NCBI GenBank assembly: GCA_039619475.1
Contig: CM077115.1
Span: 393,858,557-393,922,556 of the forward strand
Length of the DNA: 64,000 nucleotides
Source of the DNA: Icerya purchasi
Lineage: Eukaryota; Arthropoda; Insecta; Hemiptera; Monophlebidae
Direction: 5' to 3'
Position 1 is the stretch's first letter; each line of letters opens with the position of its first letter. Below the pieces are notes generated by a model that saw only the letters and a program-made list of their open reading frames with translations, was not told where the DNA came from and made no database searches. Shown here piece after piece: positions 23,700-35,000 of this stretch. Both the position numbers and the translations under genes were made by a program.

Positions 23700-24140
23700 A
23701 TATATATACATATATTTATCGAGAACGCAAAAATACTTTGAATTTTTAAGTGTATAAGGATATTAAATATACTTGGGATTGAAAAGTACGTGTCCCTAAG
23801 CGCTTTACTTAAACTCTGTAGTCCACACATAGGACGAAATTTTATTTGGTTCCCTTCGAATTCCTAGAGGCGGTCACTATTCTAACGTTTCCACTTTTGT
23901 GATAATACGAACTCGCTCCGCTTTGCCTAATTCTAATTCTACTTTTTTTCGAAATGCGAACGGAATGTCTCTGACTTCAATGAAGACAATTTTATTTTTA
24001 GACCTAGCTTTAAAAAAACAAGTGGATATCTTTCGAACGCATTGGTTAAATAACTCTTCTGATATTTTAATTATATTTCCTAATCATGTATTCGAATTGA
24101 ATGGACTGTTACTTGGGCGTAGTTCGGTAGTAACACGAGT
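23270..24140 (-). pseudogene. Ty3/gypsy reverse transcriptase relic
   Basis: On the minus strand: FFKARSKNKIVFIEVRDIPF then AFRKKVELELGKAERVRIIT and KVETLE (about 24020-23880), the start of gypsy RT (KAR-P-x-P-F-A-x-R-x-x-V-E-x-E-L). Next comes WTT/PNKISSYV (about 23830). After the TA microsatellite come ALNDFHRVLDKILGDVKYII, LYFNDIVIQGNT, LDRLQQCDLHFDKCKYSIFK and FNYLGNRV. The active site normally Y-L-D-D reads Y-F-N-D, so one catalytic Asp is Asn. Several stops and shifts. No LTRs were located. The integrase scrap at 60.7 kb belongs to the same superfamily but need not be the same copy. Confidence 0.8.
23629..23712. repeat. (TA)n microsatellite
   Basis: About 60 bases of pure TA (23631-23693) followed by an imperfect TG/TA tail, inside the gypsy RT relic. 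ORFs across it (poly-Ile/Tyr) are artefacts. Confidence 0.95.
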
Positions 24141-24499
24141 TACGGTCGAATAATATCGCGTTTAATTAATTTTAAATATTACAGTATTTCTATCTGAGGC
24201 TAACTTAATTCGGCGTTTTGTCACTACTATCTGCAGACTTCGTTCAGGTCATACTAGAAAGCGGCTTAATTTTTTCGATGGAAACCATTTTCATTCAAAT
24301 TGTCACAGCGTATCGCGAGGATATCAACCACTTGTTATTCAATTGTGAGGCCCCATTCACGAATAGAGTCCTCCTTTTTGAACTGGCTGATGTTCTGTGG
24401 TTTATATCCTCCATTCTGCATTTTTCGATTACTTGTTTCTGGTGATCGTACGTTGTTTATCCTTTTTTCATTTATCAAAAGAAATGGAATTGTAATTTA

Positions 24500-24945
24500 A
24501 AAATTCAATCAATGTCCAGATTAATTTTTTTTTATTTGTCTACTCCGGGTGGAGTAATTACTCCCTTTCATATGGCGTTATTATTGATTATCGAGTTTGT
24601 TTCATCGAGCATTGTAGGCGGTGCTCTGCAGTTGCGGCCATATTGCGGGATGTGATCAATGTTAATTTGTATTTTTTTTTCTTTCTGTTTCCTTAAATTT
24701 CATCTGAACATTTTCAGTTACGGCCATATTGCAGGATGAAGTTTTTTCCTCCATACATACTATCTAATAGCATAAGTAGTGTTTAAACAGTTAGATAAAA
24801 TCAAGAAAACGTTTTCTTATTTTTTTTTACTTTGTTTTGTTTCCCTGAATTCAGTATGATTTGAACGTTAGCCTGCTGGCCAAATAAACTATATATTATT
24901 CAGGCCAAAAAAAAAAAAAAAAGGATACCGCGTTGTGTGGGTTGT
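24500..24945. other. No gene seen; short direct repeat
   Basis: The phrase CGGCCATATTGC followed by GGGATG or AGGATG occurs at about 24636-24653 and again at about 24723-24740, an 87-base step. A poly(A) run of about 16 at 24907-24922 suggests a retroposed end next to it. Confidence 0.4.
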
Positions 24946-24949
24946 TGTA

Positions 24950-25745
24950 TATAAAACTTTTAAAATAGGTGGTCAATTTTTAGAATTAATTCAACGAACG
25001 ATAACATTGAGATCAGATCGCGATATACAGTAAAACAAACAATAAAATATGCTAGAAATTAGAGTTTTAAAAAAGAAAGTGAAAAGTAGAACAATTAGAA
25101 AATAATTGCCTAAATGCAGATAAATAGAACATACCAGTATATAAAGAATAGCAATGTATTAATCCTCAGGATATCGTACGAAGAAAAGGAAGACCTAAAA
25201 TCAAAAATAACTAAACTAGAGGGTAAACTAAATATACAATCGAATGAAAGTAAGATAAAAACTGCGCTCAAATTACGATGTAATAATTTTAAAATTAAAT
25301 AATAGCGATAAGAAGAAGATGCACTTGATAAAAAATGTTAAAAATATAACTGCAAATGATGTAGTCTTAGTAGCGGCAACGAAAGTGTTCGCAATACGGT
25401 ATGTGAGAGAATTATTATTGTTCGAAGCAAAACAAGTCCGTAATAAAATCAAGGTCGCTTACAAAAAAAAAAGGAAAAAAAGTTACATATTAAAGTGTAA
25501 CTTAGTAGGGCAATTAGCAGAGATCAACTCGTCCGGCTGATTAATTAGACTAACTAGCATTTACTGAATCAGAAATCATAAATGCGATAAAATGTCTAAA
25601 AATTAAAAAAGCGTCTGGATAATATATCAAACGAATAAATGAAATATATCCGGTAAAGAAATGATAAAACTCTCAACTAGCCTACTTAACTCTATATTAA
25701 CTGACAGGAAAATTCCTAGAACACTTTTTTAAATCTTTATTTCAT
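24950..25745 (+). pseudogene. LINE relic, linker and start of RT
   Basis: Lys/Asn-rich short frames (25114-25302, 25319-25540) precede AFTESEIINAIKCLKIKKAS at about 25554-25615. This is the linker and fingers start of a LINE RT (x-E-I-x-x-A-I-K-x-L-K-x-x-K-A-x-G), with a stop where G-x-D-x-I should follow. The frames upstream fit a decayed endonuclease-RT linker but are not specific. It ends just before the first phosphatase exon. Confidence 0.5.
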
Positions 25746-25827
25746 ATAGTAAGTGAAAAAACAGAGAGCGAATAAATAATTAAATGTATTACAAAAATTG
25801 GTAATGTTTCGAAATAATTCTTTCCAG

Positions 25828-26030
25828 ATAAAAATCACTGGAGAAATGTCGGCAGCGATGAATTAAAGACAGCGTTCGATCTATGGCTAAATAACAACAC
25901 AGCAAAAAACGTAATTTTATTCGTTGGAGATGGAATGGATCCGAATACCGTCACAGCTACGAGAATATACAAAGAAGGCGAAAACGGCAGATTATCGTTC
26001 GAGAAATTTCCGCACATAGGCCTATTAAAG
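25828..26030 (+). CDS. Alp: Alp exon (first one found): first metal-site Asp
   Basis: Acceptor TTTCCAG ends at 25827; donor GTATGT begins at 26031. It starts with the last two bases of a split codon (Asp if the previous exon ends in G), then KNHWRNVGSDELKTAFDLWL, NNNTAKNVILFVGDGMDPNT and VTATRIYKEGENGRLSFEKF, ending PHIGLLK in phase 0. NVILFVGDGM is the family signature near the N-terminus; its Asp binds Mg and the second zinc. GMD replaces the more usual GMG or GMS. A WR/FW motif at its start corresponds to residue about 10 of the mature mammalian enzyme. Confidence 0.93.
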
Positions 26031-29000
26031 GTATGTAGCAGTTTCATAGACTACCTTTTCTAATTTGAAAATTGCATTTATCAAAAAATAATTAAAATAT
26101 ACGAACAACGATGGTGTAACCCAATTTGCCGCCACTATTACCGCTGAGTATAAGAAAATTCGCGCTTTCTTCGATTTTATTCATTTTTAATAACGTAATT
26201 TTAAGAAATGGAAAAGCAAGTTTTTTCAAAAAATTTCAATCCTACATTAAATACAAATCTCAGATTCCGGGCAATGTTACATTCGAACACTCTGAGCATA
26301 TCAGCGCAAGTGATAAATAATGAACGCTCGAATCCTTAAGCTCTTGTAACTCTTCTCATCGTTAATTGCGGTAAGATCGATTCAATTAATACGACTAACA
26401 CGCTAATCATTACAAATAATGACACATTTATCGCGAATTATCCAAATAAAACGGAACGCATACCGGTGCGAAAAAATTGCGCAAGCTCGGCGGGAAACTT
26501 TCCCGCTCCTCTGCGCACACCGACACGAAGTGAGAACTGCAGATCGCGAAAGAAAAGTTGCATGGTACCTTGTTCAGTTGAGAAAATATCGTCAGACGAA
26601 GATGAAGAGTCCTTTTGCTGCTTGCTTTCAGTGATGATCTACTTATATACTGACTTTCTTTTGAACAGCTTGTAACTTAACATAAATACCTTCTTGTTGA
26701 TACTATATTGAGCAAGTTATAAATCAAAAAGCAAGACATATTAGGGTGGTACCTTTTGAGCAAATATTTACATAAGGTGACAGTTGCAGCAGCCTGCAGC
26801 ACTACGGAAAAAGCGTGAATCTTAAGGAAATCTAAAGAAGTTTTAATAATTCTACTGGAAAAATTTCGCTGATCCTACCGATTCTTAAGCCGTAGAAAAA
26901 TGTTTCACTCATTGACCATTTCACTTACTTCAGTTCTCGATAAAGTTTTTAAAAAACTTGTGCCAGCTCGACATCCGGGGCTAAAAAACGGCAATTAATC
27001 AATAGAATGCAATGCGGATTTCGTCCTGCTCATTCAGTGCTGGATCAAGTACACTATTCTCAAAGTGAGATATCTTCTGCTATCTCTCGGAAAATGCACC
27101 TTTTAGCCGGTTTCCTAAACATGTCGAAAGTTTTCGACACAACTTGGAATCACAACATTGTTCATAAGCTTTATAAATATCCGGGGTCGATTTCCAATGA
27201 TCATACAAAGCTTTCTCAAAAACCGTTTGTTCCAGGATCAGCTCCGCTTACACTGCATAACGGAATTTCGTAGTGAGCAATACTAAGCCCGATATTGTTT
27301 ATCATCACCATTAATCACATCTTTAATGAAATCCTTCCGCCGATAAAAGAATCGTTATTCGCGGATGATTTGGTTTTATTTCTCACATGTTCAAACATTT
27401 TCCTCGGACCGGAGTTTGTTGCAGTCGTCGCTGGATAGACTTGAAAGCAGGACTATGAAAACTGGATTCCAGTTTTCTGTACCCAAATCTACCGCGATAC
27501 ACTTCTGTAGGCAGCGAAGTTATCTTCATGACATCAGCGGCCACCTTTATAGCCGACCTATCCCAGCTTCTGATGTAGTTAAATACCTTGGACTGACCTT
27601 AGATATTATTATAGAAATCCCATATTAATATGTTAAGAAGAGTTGTATGCAGAAACTAAATCTGCTGCGAAAGTCAGCACTTAGTCACTATAGCGCAGAT
27701 ACTAGGTCGCTTATGACAATATATTATAGTATTCCCTTTCGTTCTAAAATAGAGTATGGTGCTGTGACGTACGAATACGCTAGAGTCTGCTACAATCTTT
27801 AAAAGTAATAAACAACACAGCTTTAAGAATCTGTTCCGGGACTTTAAAGGCAACTCTAACGGTCCGTCCGTAAAATGACCTAGGTGAAATGATTCTAGAA
27901 TTTCGTCGTATTCAAATTGAGTCAAAGTGTTATGTGCGCCTCGCATCAGTTCCAAATTTTCCCATAATTAGGAGCCAGGGGCTATAAATATCTTAAAGAA
28001 TAATACAAATCACTTTTTCCCGACTTGTAAAAAATCAGTTCTAAATGGTACCGTAGAGGACATATATCTGATATATCAGAATTATACGGCTGCTTTACGA
28101 CCGTGGAAACCAGAGTTTACTTGGAAATTAACTGTTCTGCATTTTTTGCTGAAAATCGCAAGGACATAGCTGGTATACTTAAATGACAGGTGCATCTTCA
28201 CTGTTGCCTCTAAATCATCCCTTGGAGTAGGATGCGCAGTCATATCTGTAGAAGAAACGCTTATTCGTCTCTCGTTGTCACCTTTAATCCTTTCAGTGGA
28301 ATTATATGTAATTAGATTGGCCGTTCAATACATATTTGAACATATAAATAATATCTTAAACCGACCAGTCGCCTTTAATGATTCTCATTCGGCTGCACTG
28401 TGCCTAAGTAGCGGCACGCGCAATAAGCAGCATCCTATTGCTAAAGAGATCGCGTTACTGGTAATTCTGTCGCTTCAACAATATTTGTCGCTAAAACTGA
28501 TTTTTACTGTAAACACTTCAGACGGTAAATTACTCGCATCAATAAGAAAAACAGAACGGGATTAATTGTTGATTGTTCTATAAAAATATAATTTTGTAGC
28601 TAAAGCTACAAATAAAATATTAATTTATTTTCATTATGTCAAATTAAAAATTCCAGAGTATATTACTACAATCATTATTATTTTCAGGTTGGGGAGGTGA
28701 AAAAACTAAGACGATTGAACAATTTAAAAATACTTACGAAAGCATTCTATTTAAAATACCAGATACTGAATGAATGTTCAGTAGTAAAATGACAAAAACA
28801 ATAAAAGCGACTAGTTCAAATAGAGTAAAAGTAGAGTAGTCTTATTTTCTAAAGACATCGCAGTAAGAAAGTATAACAAATTTATATCAATTCTAATTGC
28901 AGACTTATTCGGTCGATAGACAAGTTCCCGATTCGGCAGCCTCCGCGACAGCTTTATTTACTGGAGTGAAAACTAACAACGGAGTGATAGGATTAGACTC

Positions 29001-32000
29001 GAAAGCGGTCCCGGATAACTGCCAATCATCGCTGCTAGCCGATGCACGACTCGATTCTATTATGAAATGGGCGCAGCAAAGTGGGAAGGACACTGGTAAA
29101 TTTTACGTTACCTTTTATAGAACTTTGTAATAACGAAATAAATGCGCCGAAAAATTAAAATACCTCGTGATTTAGTCATTTGAATTCGCACATATTGTCG
29201 ATAAATCTGGGTATTTTTACTTGTAACATCGCTAGGAAAATTATAGAAGTTATAGGACCGTCCTCTTCCACCCTGAAAGCTATAAGCCTCAGCTGTCACA
29301 CTGGGATCAATTTGACCGCAGCCGAAATCAAGTCCAATTCAAAAATTTTCACGAGTAAAAATTTGGACCTGTGGCGCCATCTGTCGTTAGTTGGAGGATA
29401 CCCTTTACCTAAAAGCGTTAGAGTGTAGCTTTGGCAGTCGTATCAAGTAGTGATGCCGTCAGAGACCCCCCATGTGAAAGTTACTATTATTCACTCGATT
29501 TTTTTCGAAAATTTTTATTGACTGTGTTTATTGTAAAGATAAAACATAAGTAAAACATTCTGGTTGGTCTGAATTTTTTTAAACGTGTTTATAATACAAT
29601 TTTGGGATTATTAAATGGCGCATAATTTGCGTTCCCATTTGTATACTACAGAATTAACGAATGATAAACCGAATAGCATCCGGTATTATAACGAAACACA
29701 ATACTTTCCGATCAGCTGCGCCATTCGTCTACAGTCACACGTAGCACGAACAGATGGCCGATGCGTATTTTCCACGGCATGTTTGATCGGATTGTTGGAT
29801 CAACACTAGAATTCTTCTCAAGCGCAAGCTGAAAGCAAAAAAAAGTACTGAAAAATGTACGGAAATCATGTGTCTTAAAAAACTGTACAAGCACCTGTGA
29901 TAATGCCCCCCACATCACGCAACGGTATAAAACAACTACTCTACGCAAAGGCATCAAAATTGGGATCGCTTCGACACTGAAGATAAATATTTAGAAAATG
30001 AATATCAAAGGATGCGTTTAACATCAAAGTAAAGATGTGTCTTTTGCTCTCGCAGAGGAGACAAAAAAACGAACGAAGCGTGCTTTTTAATTGTGAAATG
30101 CCAATTTGCGATAAATACCAATATTTTTGCCGTACTTGCGTTAGGCTTTAATTCTCTTACGTATTATACTTTTTAACTTTCATTACAATATTTTGTTGAT
30201 CATTTCTCATTTGTAATAACACTTCATAATATGAAATATTTTTTTCCCCCTTAAATTGTATGCGCTGTGTGTAACTACTATGATCATTATAGCGACACAA
30301 GAGAGGAGGGATCATTTAAATATGCTGAGTTAAGCCGCTCATTTTAATGAAGGTAATAACCCTGTTGATGGCAATTACCTCATTTGAGAGGATCTGCTCT
30401 ATATTTCTGAGTAGGCTAAGTTGCCTCCGCAACACAGTAAACTTTTGGCAGATAAGCAGCATGTGAGAAACTGTCGGTACGGTTGTCTGGCTGCACAAGG
30501 GGCACGTAGCCGGAGGCGGCGTTTTATCGATTATGTGTTTGTGCGAAATAGCGATGTGGCCAATTCGCAGCCAGCTGAGGATCTTAAAATCGTATCGGGA
30601 TGTTCCTTCCGGTGGCCACCATGATTCAACGGTGGGCTTAATGGTTCTTAGGAATGTTGTAGCAGCTGCCCATTCAGTTCTCCACTGGTTTTCGCACGCC
30701 TTTAATAATGTATATGCAATTGATGGCGGTAGCTCCGCGTCCTCTGTCATTGGCGAGAGCAAGGCAGAACGTGCTGCTCCGTCGACCCTCTCATTACCAG
30801 GCACTCCAATGTGCCCAAGAACCCACAGCAGCGACACGTGGCTATCCATTAGATGCAATTGTACGAGTAGTGGTATATTTTTAGTACTAGCGGGTTGTTG
30901 TATTTTTGGCCCTTAATCATGTTTAAAGACTGTAGCTCTATTGTTGTCTTTACTCTTCGTCCTTTTGGCCCTTCCTTAGTTAGTCTTTCCTTAAATAGTA
31001 GTCCGATCCCCATTAATAACCATTTCCGTTACTTGGGAGTATTTTTGGATAGTCGTCTTTCGTTCCATAAACATATTAACCATATATACGTGTCATCACT
31101 AAAACGGCTCAACCTTATTAAGTCCCTTTCACATACGAACTGGGGAGGTGATCCGTGCATCTTGCTCATGTTCTACAAATCCTGTATTCGCCCCATTCTG
31201 GATTATTGCTGTTTTATTTATGGTAACTCTTCCAGGTCTTTACTCGCCAAGCGATCGCGTCCAGAATACTTGCCCCCGCCTCTGTCTTGGAGCTCGGAAA
31301 TCTCCTATCCCTGGTATTCAAGCTGAAACTCACATTCCTAAACTCTTTATTCGGCGTTTCTATTTAGGTTACCGCTTCCTCATTAAATGTCTGCCTATCT
31401 CCTCTTCCTCACTTATTCTTTCTTATTTCCTCATTCTACGAGATTGGCGATTTAGTGTCAATAAAACACCAGTGCTGGCAACGGTAGAGAGCGTGACACA
31501 AGTTTTGGCTGAAAAGGAGGAAATAGAGAGAGAAGTTTACGAGGTAGTAAGCACGAGTGAGCGAAGTAAGAAGTATCTGGGGTGAGTGTATGTGGCGGTG
31601 CAGGTTATTCGTGGCGAGATTTATGTTGTTGTATACGGAAGTGTGTATGAAGTAGCACATGACGTTTGCTCTATGTGCTTTCGTTACCGCCGACGGTATT
31701 TAGCTTTAAGGTGTGGTATGTTTGAGAGAGTGGTGCGCGATGACAGAGGTGTATGTGGTACGAGCGTGCACTGTGACATGTTTGCTTGTTTTTGTGCTTT
31801 GCAGGGTAGGTCAGTGCGTTCAATCGTTGTTTCAGCATGTACAGAGACGGCCTTCGATGTGCAGCAGATACATAGACATAGTCGTAGATGTATATGTGTG
31901 GGACGAGATGCATACTATGTTAATATTAGTGTATATAGTATTAGAATTAGTGCAAATACAACACGTTAAATTTACCGATAATGAAGTAGATAACGTTATT

Positions 32001-35000
32001 GCGATAGATTTAAAGCGGCGAAAAGTATATGCGAAACTCGGATTGCGAGATTTTTCAGAATGGTGTGTATGTGTAACAGCGTTTCTTCCTTATCTTGTTA
32101 TCAGCAACTATTAATGCACATGTGTAGAACGGATATTAAGCGTCCTTTTCAAATATGACGACTCTTATGCAGCACGGGAATAATATTAATTGTACAAACT
32201 ATAGCAATATTAAAAGTTGGAATGATAATATAAATAGGGTTTTAAACACTGATAACACGTTAAAAATAAACGCTGAAATATTACACGTGCTGCACTTGAA
32301 CATAAGATCTGTACGGCGTAACTGGGACGAGTTTTTAAGTTACATTCACGCCACACCGTTAAGCGTCATCGTATTAACAGAAATAAATATAAGCGAATTC
32401 GAATTAAATTTGTACAATATAGCGGGGTTTACTAAGATGGCGTTGCAAAGACCAAAAGGCTTTTTTGGAGGTATATTGGTATTTGTAAATGAGAATTTTA
32501 ATTGTAAAATTTTAGAAATTAAAAATAGAGATAGCATGGACCTAGTGATGGCAGATATAGAGGTGAGTGTTGGTAATTACATCCGTTTAATTGCAATTTA
32601 TCGGTCACCAAGTAAAAATATAGGTGAATTTATAAAAGAAACCGCGGATATATTAAAAAATCGGAATACTAAACAAAATTTTCTGATATGTGGAGACTTT
32701 AATATCAATTTCCTTACCCACAATACGCAGACGGAGAACCTTCTAAATATAATTTACGGGGCAGGAGGTGTGGAGCTAATAAGAGGAATCACAAGAGAAG
32801 AAGAACGGATAGATAGAAGTACTGAGTCATGCATAGATAACATGTTCTTAAAATTTAAAACGACTAAAATCACGTCAGGAATTGTCAACACTAAAATATC
32901 GGACCATTACATTATAGTAGGAGCATTTCGTCTAGTGGACCGTAAAACAATACTGCATAAAAGTTCCCCGAAATATATTTTTGATGAAAAAAAGCTGCAG
33001 AATCAAATTGTCAATTTTAACTGGAAGGAAGTAGGTAATGCAGTAACAGTAGAGGACGTCTACCATCGTCTCTGTGAAGCTCTGCAAAATATTTATAGGG
33101 ATTGCAAAGTGGAAGTGGGTGATGGAAAAAAAGGAAATAAATATAACCCGAAAAATGAATGGATGAGTCAGAAAATAATCAATTTCATTAAAATTAGAGA
33201 TCAATATTTCAAACTCAGTAAAGGGAATAGAACCAACGCGAGATACAAAAATCTATATAAAAAATATCGTAATTTAGTCAAAACAGAAATAAGGAACGCC
33301 AAGCAGACGTATTACCAAAGGCAAATAGTTAAGGCGAACAATGACAGCAAAAAAACGTGGGGAATAATTAATGATATTCTTAGCAAAAAGAACAAAAAAA
33401 CAGTAGACGATTTCATCACTAGGAATTTTGGGAATAGTGAAACAATAACCGAACAATTTAGCGAATATTTCGTAAGTTCTGTGGAAGAACAGAAGCATAC
33501 TTGCGAAATGCATCTACCGAATACTTCAGACGACGAGGCGAGAATGACTTCGTTCTTTATTCCAGCCGCAAATGGCCTTCAAATAGAAGAAATAGTTAAT
33601 GAGTTAAAAGAGCACAAGGCACCCGGATCGGACAAAATTAGGGCTAAAGGCATTAAGCGAAATGTAAAGTTCTTTACTCCTATTGTAACTCATATGATTA
33701 ATCGCTCAATAAAGGAAGAGTGCATTCCAGACGGACTCAAAAGAGGTATTATTAGACCGATCTATAAGAAGGGGAATCAAAGTCAAATTGAGAACTATCG
33801 CCCAATAACAATAATGCCACTGTTAGCCAAAATACTTGAACAATACATCGGGAAGCACCTAAGAAATTATCTGGAAAAAAACGGCCTGCTTTATGAAAAC
33901 CAATATGGATTTAGAGAAAAAAGATCGACACTAACGTTATTAAGAGCGTTCGTAAATGAGATAAATATAGGACTATCGAGGGGAAATCAGTTCTTAATTA
34001 CCTTTATTGACCTGAATAAAGCGTTTGACCGAGTCGATCACAACCTCCTATTTAAAGACCTAAAAGAATTGGGCATAGTAAATAAACAATTATGGTGGAT
34101 TAAAGATTACTTGAAAAACAGAAGGAGCACAGTAAAAATTGCAGGTAATACAAGTAAGGAAAAGATGAATCGTTGTGGAGTAGGACAGAGCACAATATTA
34201 GCCCCGATTCTATTTCTTATTTACACGAACTCATTATCCTCGTATGTCAAAAATGCAAAGGTGTATGTATATGCCGACGATATCGTATTATTAATTGAGC
34301 ATAAAAACTTAGGGATGGCAGAAGAGTTACTGCAGCAAGATGTTGATAATCTCAGTAAATGGGCGCATGATAGGAAGCTTTGTATAAACGGGAGTAAATC
34401 GAAACTACTGCATATTCGAAATGTCATAAAAGATAGGAGTCAACTCCCGCGAATTCGTATACATAACAATGAATGCTTACACGAAAGATATGGATTTAAC
34501 AGTGATTTCTTATGCTCATGTCCTTACCTAGAGAATGTAACAGTGTATAAATATCTAGGAATACTTATTGATAACTCGCTGAAATAGAATAATCACGTAA
34601 AAAACACGAATTCGAAAATAAGACAATCTATCCCTGCATTATATAAACTGAAGATGGTACTTTCGTATGAAACTTTACGGTTATACTTTAATGCAATAGT
34701 AATGTCCAGAGTATTATATGGGATACAAATATGGGGTGAGGCGAAAAAAACGGAAATCATTAAGATAGGTAAAATTCTGAAAAGATGTCTGAAAATAATA
34801 CGGCCTCATTGGAAGCGAGGTGACGTGACATCGAGCTGGTGGAAGGTTAATAATGAGATGTCTCCTAAGATGCAGTTTTATTATTATAGACTTTTAGAAT
34901 ATAAACTCAATAACGTAGAGTTACCCACCAGACCTAAAAACAGGATAACTAGGAACCCAAATGATGTTTATTATGTTCACCCTAGAGGGGTCAATTTACG

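Noticed and set aside
23548..23830. ORFs of poly-Ile/Tyr
   Set aside because: Translation of a TA microsatellite.
26466..26675. Cys/Arg-rich 69-codon ORF in the first phosphatase intron
   Set aside because: No known Cys pattern and no donor or acceptor matching the phosphatase phases.
29880..29960. CDNAPHITQ as a mariner or other transposase box
   Set aside because: No second motif, no inverted repeats, and the flanks do not match any transposase.
30533..30916. 127-codon + strand ORF
   Set aside because: Opposite strand of the RNase H frame at 30316-30858.
31586..32114. Overlapping + ORFs upstream of LINE B ORF2 as a possible ORF1
   Set aside because: No zinc knuckle, RRM, PHD or coiled coil; the frames overlap each other and look like 5' UTR.
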